From assembly GCF_024206475.1 (NCBI RefSeq), contig NZ_JAMBPR010000079.1, positions 1 to 32,565 on the forward strand: a stretch of DNA of 32,565 bases, given 5' to 3'. Position 1 is the stretch's first letter. Each line of letters begins with the position of its first letter. The notes under the pieces are model-generated. The model did not search any database. It saw only the letters and a list, made by a program, of their open reading frames with translations, and was not told where the DNA came from. Shown one piece after another: positions 16,343-24,103 of the stretch. The DNA is from Paraburkholderia sp. CNPSo 3274 (GTDB taxonomy: Bacteria > Pseudomonadota > Gammaproteobacteria > Burkholderiales > Burkholderiaceae). Both the position numbers and the translations under genes were made by a program.

Positions 16343-17587
16343 TCAGTTCGCGTCGTTGGCGGGACCGCTGTCCTGCCAGCGCTTCATCAGCGTGTTCGAT
16401 GGGAGCGTTTCGTCGAGCAGTTTGCGGGCGGTATCAGCGCCTGTTGTGGGCAGTCCCGTCGGGTCGAGCAGGCCGATCTGCACCAGCACGCTGGCCTGGT
16501 CCCAGTAGATGTGCTCGTGGTAGAGCTTGTCGCCGCGGAATTTCACCACGGCAAGCAGCGGAATCTCGACGCGCTTGCCCGTCGGCGCAATGCCGGGCAG
16601 CATCCAGTCGATCTCGGTGGTATGCGTGAAGCAGAACAGCGTTTCGTCGACGATCTGCGTTGCCCCGATGGTGCGCGAAACCGGGATGATCGTCGTATCG
16701 GGCGGATTGGCGTGCACGAAGTGGTGGCGATAGAAGCGCTTCAACTCGGTGTAGCCTACGCCGCCCGTGAGCGTCGGAATATGGTTGACGTAGGGCTCGG
16801 CCACCATCGTCGCCATCGTGGCATCCACGTCGCGCGTCGCGAACTCGTGGGCGAGGTGTGCCTCCCACAGTGCAGAAAGATCGTATTGCGGCCCTATCGT
16901 CTTGCGAAACGCGGCTACCGCGCGCTCGTGCGCCATCATGGCCGAGGGCTTGTCAAAGTGGTCGCCCCCCTTACGGGCGAACGCGTGATCGACGCCCGGA
17001 TAGACATACACTTCGACATTTTCGTTGTGGCCCAGCGCGGCCGTGATCTGCTGCTGCGCGTCGGCCGGGCAGAAGCGATCGAGCGCCGCGATATTCAGGA
17101 CGACGCGCCCCTTTATGTTCGACGCTTCGTCCAGCGCCTTTTCAATACCCACGCCGTAGTAGCTGACCGCGCAAGCCACGGGAAGACGGCAGGCCGCGAG
17201 CCAGGCCAGTTTGCCGCCCAGGCAGAATCCGAGCACACCGGCCTCGCCGCGGCATTCGGGCAATGTCCGGAGTACGGCGAGCGTCGCGCCGATATCTTCG
17301 ACACCCTGGTTTTCGTCGTATTGCTGATAGAGTTCGAACGCACGCGCAAAGCCGGCCTCCGTATAACCGAGTTCGATGCCCGGTTCGACGCGCCAGAACA
17401 GGTCGGGCACCAGCACGGTGTAGCCTTCCTCGGCGTAGTAGTCGGCCACGTCGCGCATGGTCGCGTTGACGCCGAAGATCTCCTGGCACAGCACAATTCC
17501 CGGCCCCGTGCCACTGGCAGGAGTTGCCAGGTAGGCCCGGAACGCGCCGCCTTCCGGTGCGGGAATATCGACGTATCTTCCTTTCAT
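16343..17587 (-). CDS. iifA: Dienelactone hydrolase-SnoaL fusion, IifA-type anthranilate-forming enzyme
   Basis: A 414-residue two-domain protein. Residues 1-230 are a dienelactone-hydrolase alpha/beta fold. Its triad is complete, with Cys122 (LGFCLGG), Asp170 (LDRFCP) and His201 (VDHAFAR), plus the companion Glu36 (QEIFGVN). Residues about 240-370 form a SnoaL/NTF2-like domain, with FYRHHFVHANPP and KLYHEHIYWDQASV. In Acinetobacter the iifA product was reported to turn 3-hydroxyindolin-2-one into anthranilate without a cofactor; assignment here rests on position and general type. It is the first gene of the operon, with GGAG about 9 bases before ATG. Two pairs of TATCCG boxes lie 65-290 bp upstream. 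Which domain does the chemistry cannot be read from sequence. Confidence 0.75.
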   Translation of the reverse strand: MKGRYVDIPAPEGGAFRAYLATPASGTGPGIVLCQEIFGVNATMRDVADYYAEEGYTVLVPDLFWRVEPGIELGYTEAGFARAFELYQQYDENQGVEDIGATLAVLRTLPECRGEAGVLGFCLGGKLAWLAACRLPVACAVSYYGVGIEKALDEASNIKGRVVLNIAALDRFCPADAQQQITAALGHNENVEVYVYPGVDHAFARKGGDHFDKPSAMMAHERAVAAFRKTIGPQYDLSALWEAHLAHEFATRDVDATMATMVAEPYVNHIPTLTGGVGYTELKRFYRHHFVHANPPDTTIIPVSRTIGATQIVDETLFCFTHTTEIDWMLPGIAPTGKRVEIPLLAVVKFRGDKLYHEHIYWDQASVLVQIGLLDPTGLPTTGADTARKLLDETLPSNTLMKRWQDSGPANDAN

Positions 17588-17651
17588 TGCGGGCTCTCCA
17601 TCAGGGTTGTGTCTCGAATGCCCCCAGTGTTCTGCGACAAAACAATGGGCT

Positions 17652-17678
17652 CTATCCGTTTCATCCGATGGGTATCCG
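17652..17678 (-). promoter_or_regulatory. Proximal TATCCG pair upstream of the iif operon
   Basis: CTATCCG at 17652-17658 and GTATCCG at 17672-17678 are 20 bp apart, 65 bp upstream of the iifA start. Read toward iifA they give CGGATAG and CGGATAC. They resemble the boxes at catB and antA but are less regular, so this is the weaker of the two iif pairs. Confidence 0.4.
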
Positions 17679-17848
17679 CGGAATCCAAAAACGTGCGAAA
17701 CGAGGGAAAACCCCTGCCCAAGCGGGCGAGGGTAATTGAGGATGGCTGCCGCAGCAGGGCAGGCCTACAGTACGCAGCGGCCGGCAGAGGGCCAGTTCCT
17801 GCGCCTCTAGCGTCGCGCGGCTTGCTGGAGGCTTCTGGAGCGAGGAAA

Positions 17849-17876
17849 CTATCCGGATCTCCCACGCGACTATCCG
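17849..17876 (-). promoter_or_regulatory. Distal GGATAG pair between iifA and its AraC regulator
   Basis: CTATCCG at 17849-17855 and 17870-17876 are 21 bp apart, read as CGGATAG toward iifA. The pair sits in the divergent region between iifA and the AraC gene at 17953, and may also affect that gene's own promoter. It carries the same heptamer as the catB pair. Confidence 0.55.
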
Positions 17877-17952
17877 CTTCCTTCAGACGGTTCGTGGAGT
17901 CGGGAAAATCGCGCACGGATCAGGTGCGCGCAAACGTTCTTGGAGCGCTTCT

Positions 17953-18966
17953 ATGGAGCATCTTCCCGCTGCGAATATGCTGGTCGGCGCGGCCTGCTTC
18001 AACAGCGACACCCTGTTACTCGAATCGGGCGACCTGAACGAGGTGCGCGAGTGCGTCGGCTCAGTGTTCAAGCCTCACAAGCTCGCGCTGCCGGGCGCTT
18101 CACACCAGTTGCCGAGCCGCATGTACCACGCCCGGCACGGTAGCCTGTCGCTCAATCTGCTCCACTATGACGGCGACGTGACGATCGATCCCGAACGTCT
18201 CGACAGCTTCTTCCTGTTGCAGATCCCCGTGAGCGGCGGTGCTGAAATCGAATGTGGGGATCGCCGATTCGATTCTTCGCCGGCCGTTGCGTCGCTCGTG
18301 TCGCCGACGCTGCCCTTGCGGATGCGCTGGATTCGTTGTCCGCAGGTTGTCCTGCGCATCGAGCGCGAAGCGATCGAGCGCCACTGCGCGCGCCATTTCG
18401 GCACTGAAGAGCGCGGAGCGGTGGAGTTCGAGCCTGCATTCGATCTAGCTTCACCATCGGGCATGTGCCTGTTGCCACTGCTTTCGGTGCTGGGGAACGC
18501 ATTGAGCGATCCGGCGCACCCGCTGCGTCATCCACTCGCCTACGAGCAGTTCGAGTCGACCTTGCTCAACGCGCTCGTCTATGGGCAGCCCAACACGGCG
18601 CGCAGTGGCGCGCGGCCCTCGCGTGGACCACTTGCGCCGTTCTACGTGAAGCGGGTCGAGGAATACGTCCGCGCACATCTGCATGAACCCCTGACCATTG
18701 AGCGGCTCGCCGAGTTCGCAGGCGTAAGTGCAAGCACGCTGTTTTCCGGCTTCCGCAATTGCCACGGCGTAAGCCCGATGGCTTGGGTGCGTCAGCTGCG
18801 TCTTGAGCGTGTGCGCGATGAACTGCGCGGCGCGGCGGCTGAACCGATGTCCGTTACAGACGTCGCGTTCAAATGGGGGTTCGCCCACCTGGGCCGGTTC
18901 GCAATGGAGTACAAGCGGGTGTTTGGCGAATCGCCATCGGTTTCGCTACGAAACCGTTCCGGCTAG
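17953..18966 (+). CDS. iifR: AraC-family regulator, probable indole-operon activator
   Basis: A 337-residue regulator, divergent from iifA. An N-terminal cupin-like effector domain spans about residues 10-200 (QLPSRMYHARHGSLSLNLL ... FFLLQIPVSGGAEIECGD). The C-terminal two-HTH AraC domain has LTIERLAEFAGVSASTLFSG and MSVTDVAFKWGFAHLGRFA, then YKRVFGESPS. TTGGAG lies about 8 bases before ATG 17953. It is a paralogue in type of the regulator at 11388-12386. Position next to iifA suggests it senses indole or an early intermediate; the effector is not readable from sequence. The name follows iif clusters and is provisional. Confidence 0.82.
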   Translation: MEHLPAANMLVGAACFNSDTLLLESGDLNEVRECVGSVFKPHKLALPGASHQLPSRMYHARHGSLSLNLLHYDGDVTIDPERLDSFFLLQIPVSGGAEIECGDRRFDSSPAVASLVSPTLPLRMRWIRCPQVVLRIEREAIERHCARHFGTEERGAVEFEPAFDLASPSGMCLLPLLSVLGNALSDPAHPLRHPLAYEQFESTLLNALVYGQPNTARSGARPSRGPLAPFYVKRVEEYVRAHLHEPLTIERLAEFAGVSASTLFSGFRNCHGVSPMAWVRQLRLERVRDELRGAAAEPMSVTDVAFKWGFAHLGRFAMEYKRVFGESPSVSLRNRSG

Positions 18967-19340
18967 CGAACGGCAGACAGTCCGCGAGCGTCTCGTAGAT
19001 TTAACATAAAGATAATGATCGCACAAATTTTGACATCCTAATTAAATAGCCGGATGTTTGGCGTCGATGTGGGCTTCAAATCGGCCCGCAATTGACTTGA
19101 TTGCCTGACTGCTAAACGGGTGGGAGAGGGTGCCCGTCAGCGAACCTCAGGCCAACCACCACGCCTTCCGCAGTCGCTCTTTTCCGGCCAACGCGCGTTC
19201 GATCATCTCCATCGTTTCCGCCGCCTGTCTCTTCCTGCCTGGTGACGCTATCCGTTTTACGGCGTCGTTTCTGTTTGCGACCGCACCCAACCGGCGCACA
19301 CGCTCGCGCGCCGCTTCAAACTGTGTTGATCAGTATTCGG
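18967..19340. other. No gene recognised
   Basis: An intergenic stretch between the AraC gene and the convergent CoiA-like gene. An AT-rich segment lies near 19005-19050. A single CTATCCG occurs at 19248-19254 without a partner 20-22 bp away and with no promoter that it could serve. No terminator hairpin with a T-tract was found. Confidence 0.4.
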
Positions 19341-20669
19341 TTATCCGACGACCAGATCGGCCTCGCGCAGCAGCGCCACAACGGTGCGCTCGGGCGCATG
19401 AAGCCGGAGCATCAGGTCCTGTACGAAGGTCGCCACCGATACTGCAGGATGGCCATCCTCAAAATATTCCAGAAGTCGCTGGACCTGGTTGACTGGAATC
19501 TCCAGCCGCACACGCTCCGAGCAGACGCGCAGGCCGCTGACACTCAACCTCGCATCTGGGTTCCACCGCAACGTCGAGAGCCCGTTGGGACGCGGCTCCG
19601 GCACCACGCGGAATTGCTGGTCAGGCAGTTCCGCCAGATAGCCCTGCGCGGTGAGCGCCCGGAGATATTGATGGACCGCCACCTTTTCAGCATCTTCGAA
19701 CGCCGGAACGATTCTGTAGCGCATGTCGAGCCAGCCAAGCACCGTCAGCATCGTGAGGTCCCTGGTACTCGCGCCTTCAGCGGCGGGACGCACGAACTTG
19801 CCAAAGATGTCCGCTTTCCAGACTCGCGGGTCGACACAAAACGAGCCTTTTCCGGTCACGTCAATATCGACGGCATCCGGCCAGCGCTCGCATGGCTCGC
19901 CAAGCTGTTGCTCGAGGGCGCGGATCTTCTCCGCGACAGGCAGTTGCCGATAGGCTGCATCGGCCGCTAGCCCGCCGGCTTGCACCCATGGCGTGACGGC
20001 CACAGGCACCGACAGCTTCGCTGCAGGCTTTTCGCCCTCGCCAAAGAGCAGCGCCACTTCGGCCGGCCGCCGCTTCCGCTGCGCATGATGTTCGCGATTG
20101 CCGATCGCCGGGTGCCACAGCCAAACCTTGTTCGTTAGCCCATGCAGTACGACTTCCCGGAGATGGCCAATACCTAGCACTTCGCCTGGTTTCGGGATCG
20201 AGATTTCAAGCGCAGCGTAGCCAAGAGTCCGGATGGTCGATCGCGTCGATGCGTTGTACAGCGACTTGATGGCGATCTGGATGATCAGCGGTCCCGCCAG
20301 CGTCTCGGCAAAGAAGTCGACCGGGATTCCATCCACTGTGGTGCGGACTGACGCCAGACCCCATTCTTCAATCATGTGGCGCTTGCCATGTCCAGTACCT
20401 TTCTGTGTCAGCGCAGGAGCGACGACGAACCGGCTCTCGGTAAGCAGTTGCACCGCTGCGGCGTGCAGTGCGCGCTGCGCACCAAGCTCGCAGGCAGCAG
20501 GACGCACGTGCCGGAAGTCCGCTTGAGAAGCGTCTTGACGACACAGGGTGACCTCGCCACCGCAGCCGGCGCAATAGAAGATCGCCGGGCCAACGGACGG
20601 CAGGTCGTTCGCCGCGACCAACTGACCCGCCCTGTTCCTGGCGAAAGCCATGTGCGAACTAAAAGCCAT
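19341..20669 (-). CDS. CoiA-like protein with N-terminal zinc-binding motif
   Basis: A 442-residue protein of uncertain function. The N-terminus holds C33-x2-C36, C43 and H54 (FYCAGCGGEVTLC ... DFRHVRP), like the metal-binding leader of CoiA-family proteins. A region that could be a restriction-endonuclease-like fold follows (IPVDFFAE ... LIIQIAIKS, about 120-145). The catalytic Glu expected before the last strand appears as Gln, so nuclease activity is doubtful. The C-terminal half (about 280-440) is helical and unassigned. ATG 20669 is chosen because AAAGGA lies 6 bases before it; the frame runs 7 codons further up to a GTG. It follows a decayed helicase on the same strand, which may have been its operon partner. 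Confidence 0.5.
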   Translation of the reverse strand: MAFSSHMAFARNRAGQLVAANDLPSVGPAIFYCAGCGGEVTLCRQDASQADFRHVRPAACELGAQRALHAAAVQLLTESRFVVAPALTQKGTGHGKRHMIEEWGLASVRTTVDGIPVDFFAETLAGPLIIQIAIKSLYNASTRSTIRTLGYAALEISIPKPGEVLGIGHLREVVLHGLTNKVWLWHPAIGNREHHAQRKRRPAEVALLFGEGEKPAAKLSVPVAVTPWVQAGGLAADAAYRQLPVAEKIRALEQQLGEPCERWPDAVDIDVTGKGSFCVDPRVWKADIFGKFVRPAAEGASTRDLTMLTVLGWLDMRYRIVPAFEDAEKVAVHQYLRALTAQGYLAELPDQQFRVVPEPRPNGLSTLRWNPDARLSVSGLRVCSERVRLEIPVNQVQRLLEYFEDGHPAVSVATFVQDLMLRLHAPERTVVALLREADLVVG

Positions 20670-20788
20670 TAGATGTCCTTTGCGAACCACAAGTGGTGGG
20701 AGACTCGCCGCGAGTGAGGTCGTGCCTGACTTCTACCACATTTGAGCAAATGGAATGAGATACGACAATACGACACGGTCGCGAAAAT

Positions 20789-21447
20789 TCACGGATGGCC
20801 GCCGTCGACATAATCGAGCACGCGCACACCGGTTTTGCCCGCGTGCTCGCAGTGCAAGCGCCGGCGTACTGCTGCAGCGTGTCCTTCCGGGCCACCGGCA
20901 TGGCGAGTACCAGCGTCTCCAGTGCCGGGTGGCCGAAACCCTCGCCTGCCTGCCGGTCGCCAGCACGACCCGCGGCGTGCCAGCGGCCAGCGCGTCAAAG
21001 GCCGCGAGCTGTGCCGCACGCGCCTTTTTCGCGAGGCGCCCATGCAGCACGAACTGCGGCTGTACCGGTCCGCCAGAGCCTGCTGCAAGCGTTCGAGATG
21101 GTCTGTGCGCTCGGTGAGCACCAGTACCTTGCGCCCCTGCCCGTACTGCGCAATGATGGTTGCGGCGATCATCTGCATGCGTGCCGCGACCTGCGCGAGA
21201 TGCGCGAACACTGTCTGGTTCGGCGCTTCAGCCGCGACGTCCACCGCTGCGGTGAGCCTTTGCGGGAGCGCTTCCAGCAATTGGGGGCGCCGGCTCGCAG
21301 GCGAGACGTGTGCCGGATCGGCCCGCACAGTATGAACATGACGGGCTGCTGGCTGTCGCGCCGCACCGGCGTCGCGGTCAGACCCAGCACATAGCGCGCA
21401 TGAACGGTCTTGAGCACCGCCTCGAAGGAATCCGCCGGGACGTGGTG
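20789..21447 (-). pseudogene. SF2 DEAD/DEAH helicase remnant with several frameshifts
   Basis: Reading the minus strand across all three frames recovers the C-terminal part of a superfamily-2 helicase. It starts CHHVPADSFEAVLK, the motif II edge with the DE lost, then YVLGLTATPVRRD (motif III). Next comes QFGQG-like IIAQYGQGRKVLVLTERTDH, then LHGRLAKKARAAQLAAFDAL and RVVLATGRQA in a second frame. A third frame gives AMPVARKDTLQQYAG, and the first returns with GKTGVRVLDYVDGGHP. At least four frame changes are needed, and the N-terminal ATPase half is absent. The ATPVRRD...MFILCGPIRH stretch resembles helicases found with primase-type conflict systems; that likeness is from memory and uncertain. 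No product is expected. Confidence 0.7.
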
Positions 21448-21525
21448 ACATCAACTGAAGCACAACTCAGCGACAGACGGGAGTTTTACGACAGGCAGAA
21501 GGAAAGTCAGGACAAAACCTGCGTC

Positions 21526-21909
21526 ATGGAAAAGTACACGCCCGATTGCGCGCCCGCACCTGGATCATGGCTCGAACTCGATGAACAGGAGCGAATTTCT
21601 CTCGTCGAAACGTATCACCGCGTCGCCCGGATCAAACTTCCCAACGTCACGGCACACGCTGCGTTCCACGTGATCGTCGAAAACCAGATTGCCCTGAACC
21701 TTGAGCCCGTGGTCCGGGCGATGCATCGACTCAGGAACCAGGGACTGTCGAGACACGATGCTATCCACGCCATCAGCTCAGTCGTCGCAGAGCATCTGTT
21801 CGATATTTTGAAGACGGACCGGAACGAAAACCCTGAAGCTTCGCAGGCGTCTTACTACGCGGCGGTGGAGCGATTGACCGCGGCGCATTGGCACAAAGGC
21901 GAACACTGA
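21526..21909 (+). CDS. Small conserved protein, DUF1841-like
   Basis: A 127-residue protein with no enzyme motif. The core HAAFHVIVENQIALNLEPVV followed by LRNQGLSRHDAIHAISSVVAEHLFD resembles DUF1841-type proteins, which keep a His-rich helical pattern (HAxxHxxxExQ ... RHxAxHA). The regularly spaced His and Glu could bind a metal, but this is inference. ATG 21526 is chosen because the conserved part starts soon after; the longer open frame further upstream crosses the helicase remnant and is unlikely to be coding. The stop overlaps the next gene's start (TGATG), so the two are translationally coupled. Confidence 0.65.
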   Translation: MEKYTPDCAPAPGSWLELDEQERISLVETYHRVARIKLPNVTAHAAFHVIVENQIALNLEPVVRAMHRLRNQGLSRHDAIHAISSVVAEHLFDILKTDRNENPEASQASYYAAVERLTAAHWHKGEH

Positions 21910-22211
21910 TGCGGATACCATCGAAGCTTCAGCCGTGGTTTGAAGCGCGGCAGCGTTTCAGGTTGAGCCACGCTCATATCCAGATGGTCCGCGAACTGGG
22001 ATTGAATCCCCGACGATTCGGGACGCTGGCTAACGGGCAGCAGGAACTGTGGAAGCGTCCCCTCGCGGAATTTATTGCACATTGCTACCACAAGCGTTTT
22101 GGTCGCACTACGCCAGAACACGTGCAATCTCTCGAAGAGGCCGTGAAGCGTGCGGAAGGGCGGCGCAGCGAGCGAAGGGAAAGAAAGGCGAACCGGGCGG
22201 TTCCACCGTGA
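21909..22211 (+). CDS. Conserved small protein of unknown function
   Basis: A 100-residue basic protein. Its first 60 residues (LQPWFEARQRFRLSHAHIQM, then ARELG-like VRELGLNPRRFGTL and PLAEFIAHCYHKRFGR) match a short conserved hypothetical type common in proteobacteria. The last 30 residues are a charged tail rich in Arg and Glu. It may fold as a small helical, HTH-like unit, but no DNA-binding motif is definite. ATG 21909 overlaps the stop of the preceding gene and no separate ribosome site is evident, which fits coupled translation. Function is unknown. Confidence 0.65.
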   Translation: MRIPSKLQPWFEARQRFRLSHAHIQMVRELGLNPRRFGTLANGQQELWKRPLAEFIAHCYHKRFGRTTPEHVQSLEEAVKRAEGRRSERRERKANRAVPP

Positions 22212-22431
22212 ACAACCCGCCCGCTGTCCCGCAAAAGAGATCGGGCTTCACTGACCGGGCCGCAGCCCGGCCTCGTCGCCGTGACAGACCGGCGAAAAAT
22301 TGCCGGACCACAGGTGGCGGTAACCAGGGTATGACGGGAATGGGCACGGCAGCGGACGACCGCCTGCGCGGGCGAGGGCGACGGGTTGGGGGAAGATCGT
22401 TGTTTAAGGCCGCTTAAATAAGCTTCAGCGC

Positions 22432-22461
22432 TAATTAAGCCAAAGGCGTAATGCTTAATTA
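22432..22461. promoter_or_regulatory. Palindromic operator before the Fic gene
   Basis: TAATTAAGC (22432-22440) and GCTTAATTA (22453-22461) form a perfect 9-bp inverted repeat with a 12-bp spacer. A CATAAT -10-like hexamer lies at 22474-22479, seven bases before the preferred Fic start. The placement suits a repressor site at the fic promoter. Confidence 0.5.
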
Positions 22462-22485
22462 ATGACCCATTGTCATAATTCATCC

Positions 22486-23688
22486 ATGGCTGACGAGAGT
22501 ACAACAAATCCCCGGCTGGGCCGATTCGTCGAAACCGCCGTAGGCGGTGAGATTGCGAGCGCATTCGTGCCGCCGCCCCTACCGCCCGAACCTCCTATTG
22601 ACGTCTTGAGTCTGCTTGACCGGCTCAGCCTTGCCGAGCGGGCGGTCGGGCGGCTGGACGGCATTACGATGCTTCTCCCGCGGCAGGAGCTTTTCCTCTA
22701 CATGTATGTGCGCAAGGAGGCCGTGCTTTCGTCCCAGATCGAGGGCACCCAGTCCACCTTGACCGATTTGCTTCGTTTCGAAACCGAGGCACAGGCCGGC
22801 CAACCCATCGACGACGTCCGGGAGGTGTCGAACTACGTTGACGCGATGATGTATGGGCTGCACCGGCTCCAGGAGTTGCCGCTCTCCCTGCGGTTAATCC
22901 GCGAGATGCATGCGCGCCTGCTTCAAAGTGGGCGGGGCGGCACTAAAAGCCCTGGCGAGTTCCGCAGGTCCCAGAACTGGATCGGCGGGACCCGACCCGG
23001 CAACGCCCAATATGTGCCGCCGCCCGTGAACGAGCTCGACCCCTGTCTTGATGCACTTGAAAAGTTCATGCATGAGGACCGCTCGCGCTTGCCGGCGCTG
23101 ATCAAGGCCGGACTTCTTCATGTCCAGTTCGAGACGATCCACCCGTTTCTTGACGGCAACGGCCGCATTGGCCGGCTGCTCGTCACCCTGTTCCTCAAGG
23201 TGCATGGGGTTTTGCACTCGCCGCTCCTCTACCTGAGTCTCTACCTCAAGACGCACCGGGGGGACTACTATCGGCTCCTGCAGGAGGTGCGTGAACGCGG
23301 TGCCTGGGAACCCTGGCTCGAGTTCTTCCTCGACGGCGTGGCGGAGACAGCAAACCAGGCGCTTGATGCTGCAACACGAATCGTCGGCCTGTTCAAGGAA
23401 GACCGGGAGCGGATCACTGCGGAGAGCGAGCGAGCCGGATCGGCCCTGCGCGTCCATGACCTGCTTCAACAGAATCCATTCCTTACTGCCAACCTGCTGG
23501 TTGAACGTACCGGCCTCAGTGCGCCGACGGTCAATGCTGCACTTGCCGACCTGGAACGGCTCGGTGTGGTGGAGGAAGTAACGGGGCGCCGGCGCGGACG
23601 CGTGTTCGGCTATCGGCGTTATCTCGCCATCCTTGGCGAAGGCACGGACCCGCTTCCCGCTCAACAGGACCAGACTCCCGGCGGGTAG
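22486..23688 (+). CDS. Fic-family AMP-transferase-like protein, self-inhibited type, with C-terminal wHTH
   Basis: A 400-residue Fic protein. The active-site loop is exact, HPFLDGNGRIGR from His219, and the flap and helical core are present. An N-terminal inhibitory motif SSQIEGT (SxxxEG, residues 82-88) marks a class II enzyme that is held inactive by its own helix. The N-terminal leader (LPPEPPIDVLSLLDRLS) and C-terminal winged helix (LLVERTGLSAPTVNAALADLERLGVVEEV, about 335-365) match the common Fic-DOC-wHTH layout. Such proteins transfer AMP to Ser, Thr or Tyr of targets; here the target is unknown. ATG 22462 directly abuts the operator and has no ribosome site; ATG 22486 follows a -10-like box so closely that the transcript may be leaderless. 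Confidence 0.9.
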   Translation: MADESTTNPRLGRFVETAVGGEIASAFVPPPLPPEPPIDVLSLLDRLSLAERAVGRLDGITMLLPRQELFLYMYVRKEAVLSSQIEGTQSTLTDLLRFETEAQAGQPIDDVREVSNYVDAMMYGLHRLQELPLSLRLIREMHARLLQSGRGGTKSPGEFRRSQNWIGGTRPGNAQYVPPPVNELDPCLDALEKFMHEDRSRLPALIKAGLLHVQFETIHPFLDGNGRIGRLLVTLFLKVHGVLHSPLLYLSLYLKTHRGDYYRLLQEVRERGAWEPWLEFFLDGVAETANQALDAATRIVGLFKEDRERITAESERAGSALRVHDLLQQNPFLTANLLVERTGLSAPTVNAALADLERLGVVEEVTGRRRGRVFGYRRYLAILGEGTDPLPAQQDQTPGG

Positions 23689-23983
23689 CGCCCCGGCCAT
23701 CCCAAAGCGTCATCCTCTCCGGCTCCGGATCCACCGGCCCGGCTTTTCGTGAGCTTTTCCCGTGCAAGCGCTCGTCGTTGTCGACGCGGGCGCCAGGGAC
23801 GGGCGGGTGGTAGCGCCGAAAAAATTGAACGATTAGCTATGTTTGAGGGCGGCAAGGGTGTCGACCACTAAAAAGAATGTAATGGCTGTGTAACGCTGGC
23901 AAGCTCGGCGTGAAAGCTTGCGCGATGAAGAGAACAGATCGCTTCATGAACGTCATCGTTTTCCTGCCACAGAGGGGGGCGAA

Positions 23984-24050
23984 CAAGGTAAGCACTTATG
24001 CGCTGCAGAGGATAAACGCTTTTAGGCACAGTTCCCGGTTACGCCCAGCT
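23984..24050 (+). repeat. Left 67-bp terminal inverted repeat of the RIT element
   Basis: Sixty-one of 67 positions match the complement of 27139-27205. Inside is a core of arms AAGCACTTAT (23990-23999) and ATAAACGCTT (24012-24021) around the spacer GCGCTGCAGAGG (24000-24011). The spacer has the same orientation on the plus strand as in the right repeat. Confidence 0.9.
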
Positions 24051-24103
24051 TGGCTGGCCAACGACCCTGGGACATGGGTCGTCGGCCACAACACTGTAGA
24101 TAA

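Noticed and set aside
16313..18037. 574-codon plus-strand open frame opposite iifA
   Set aside because: It mirrors the codons of iifA and runs into the promoter region; no recognisable domain or ribosome site was seen.
19248..19254. A further CTATCCG box as part of the catabolic regulon
   Set aside because: It has no partner at 20-22 bp and lies between the 3' ends of two convergent genes, so it is probably chance.
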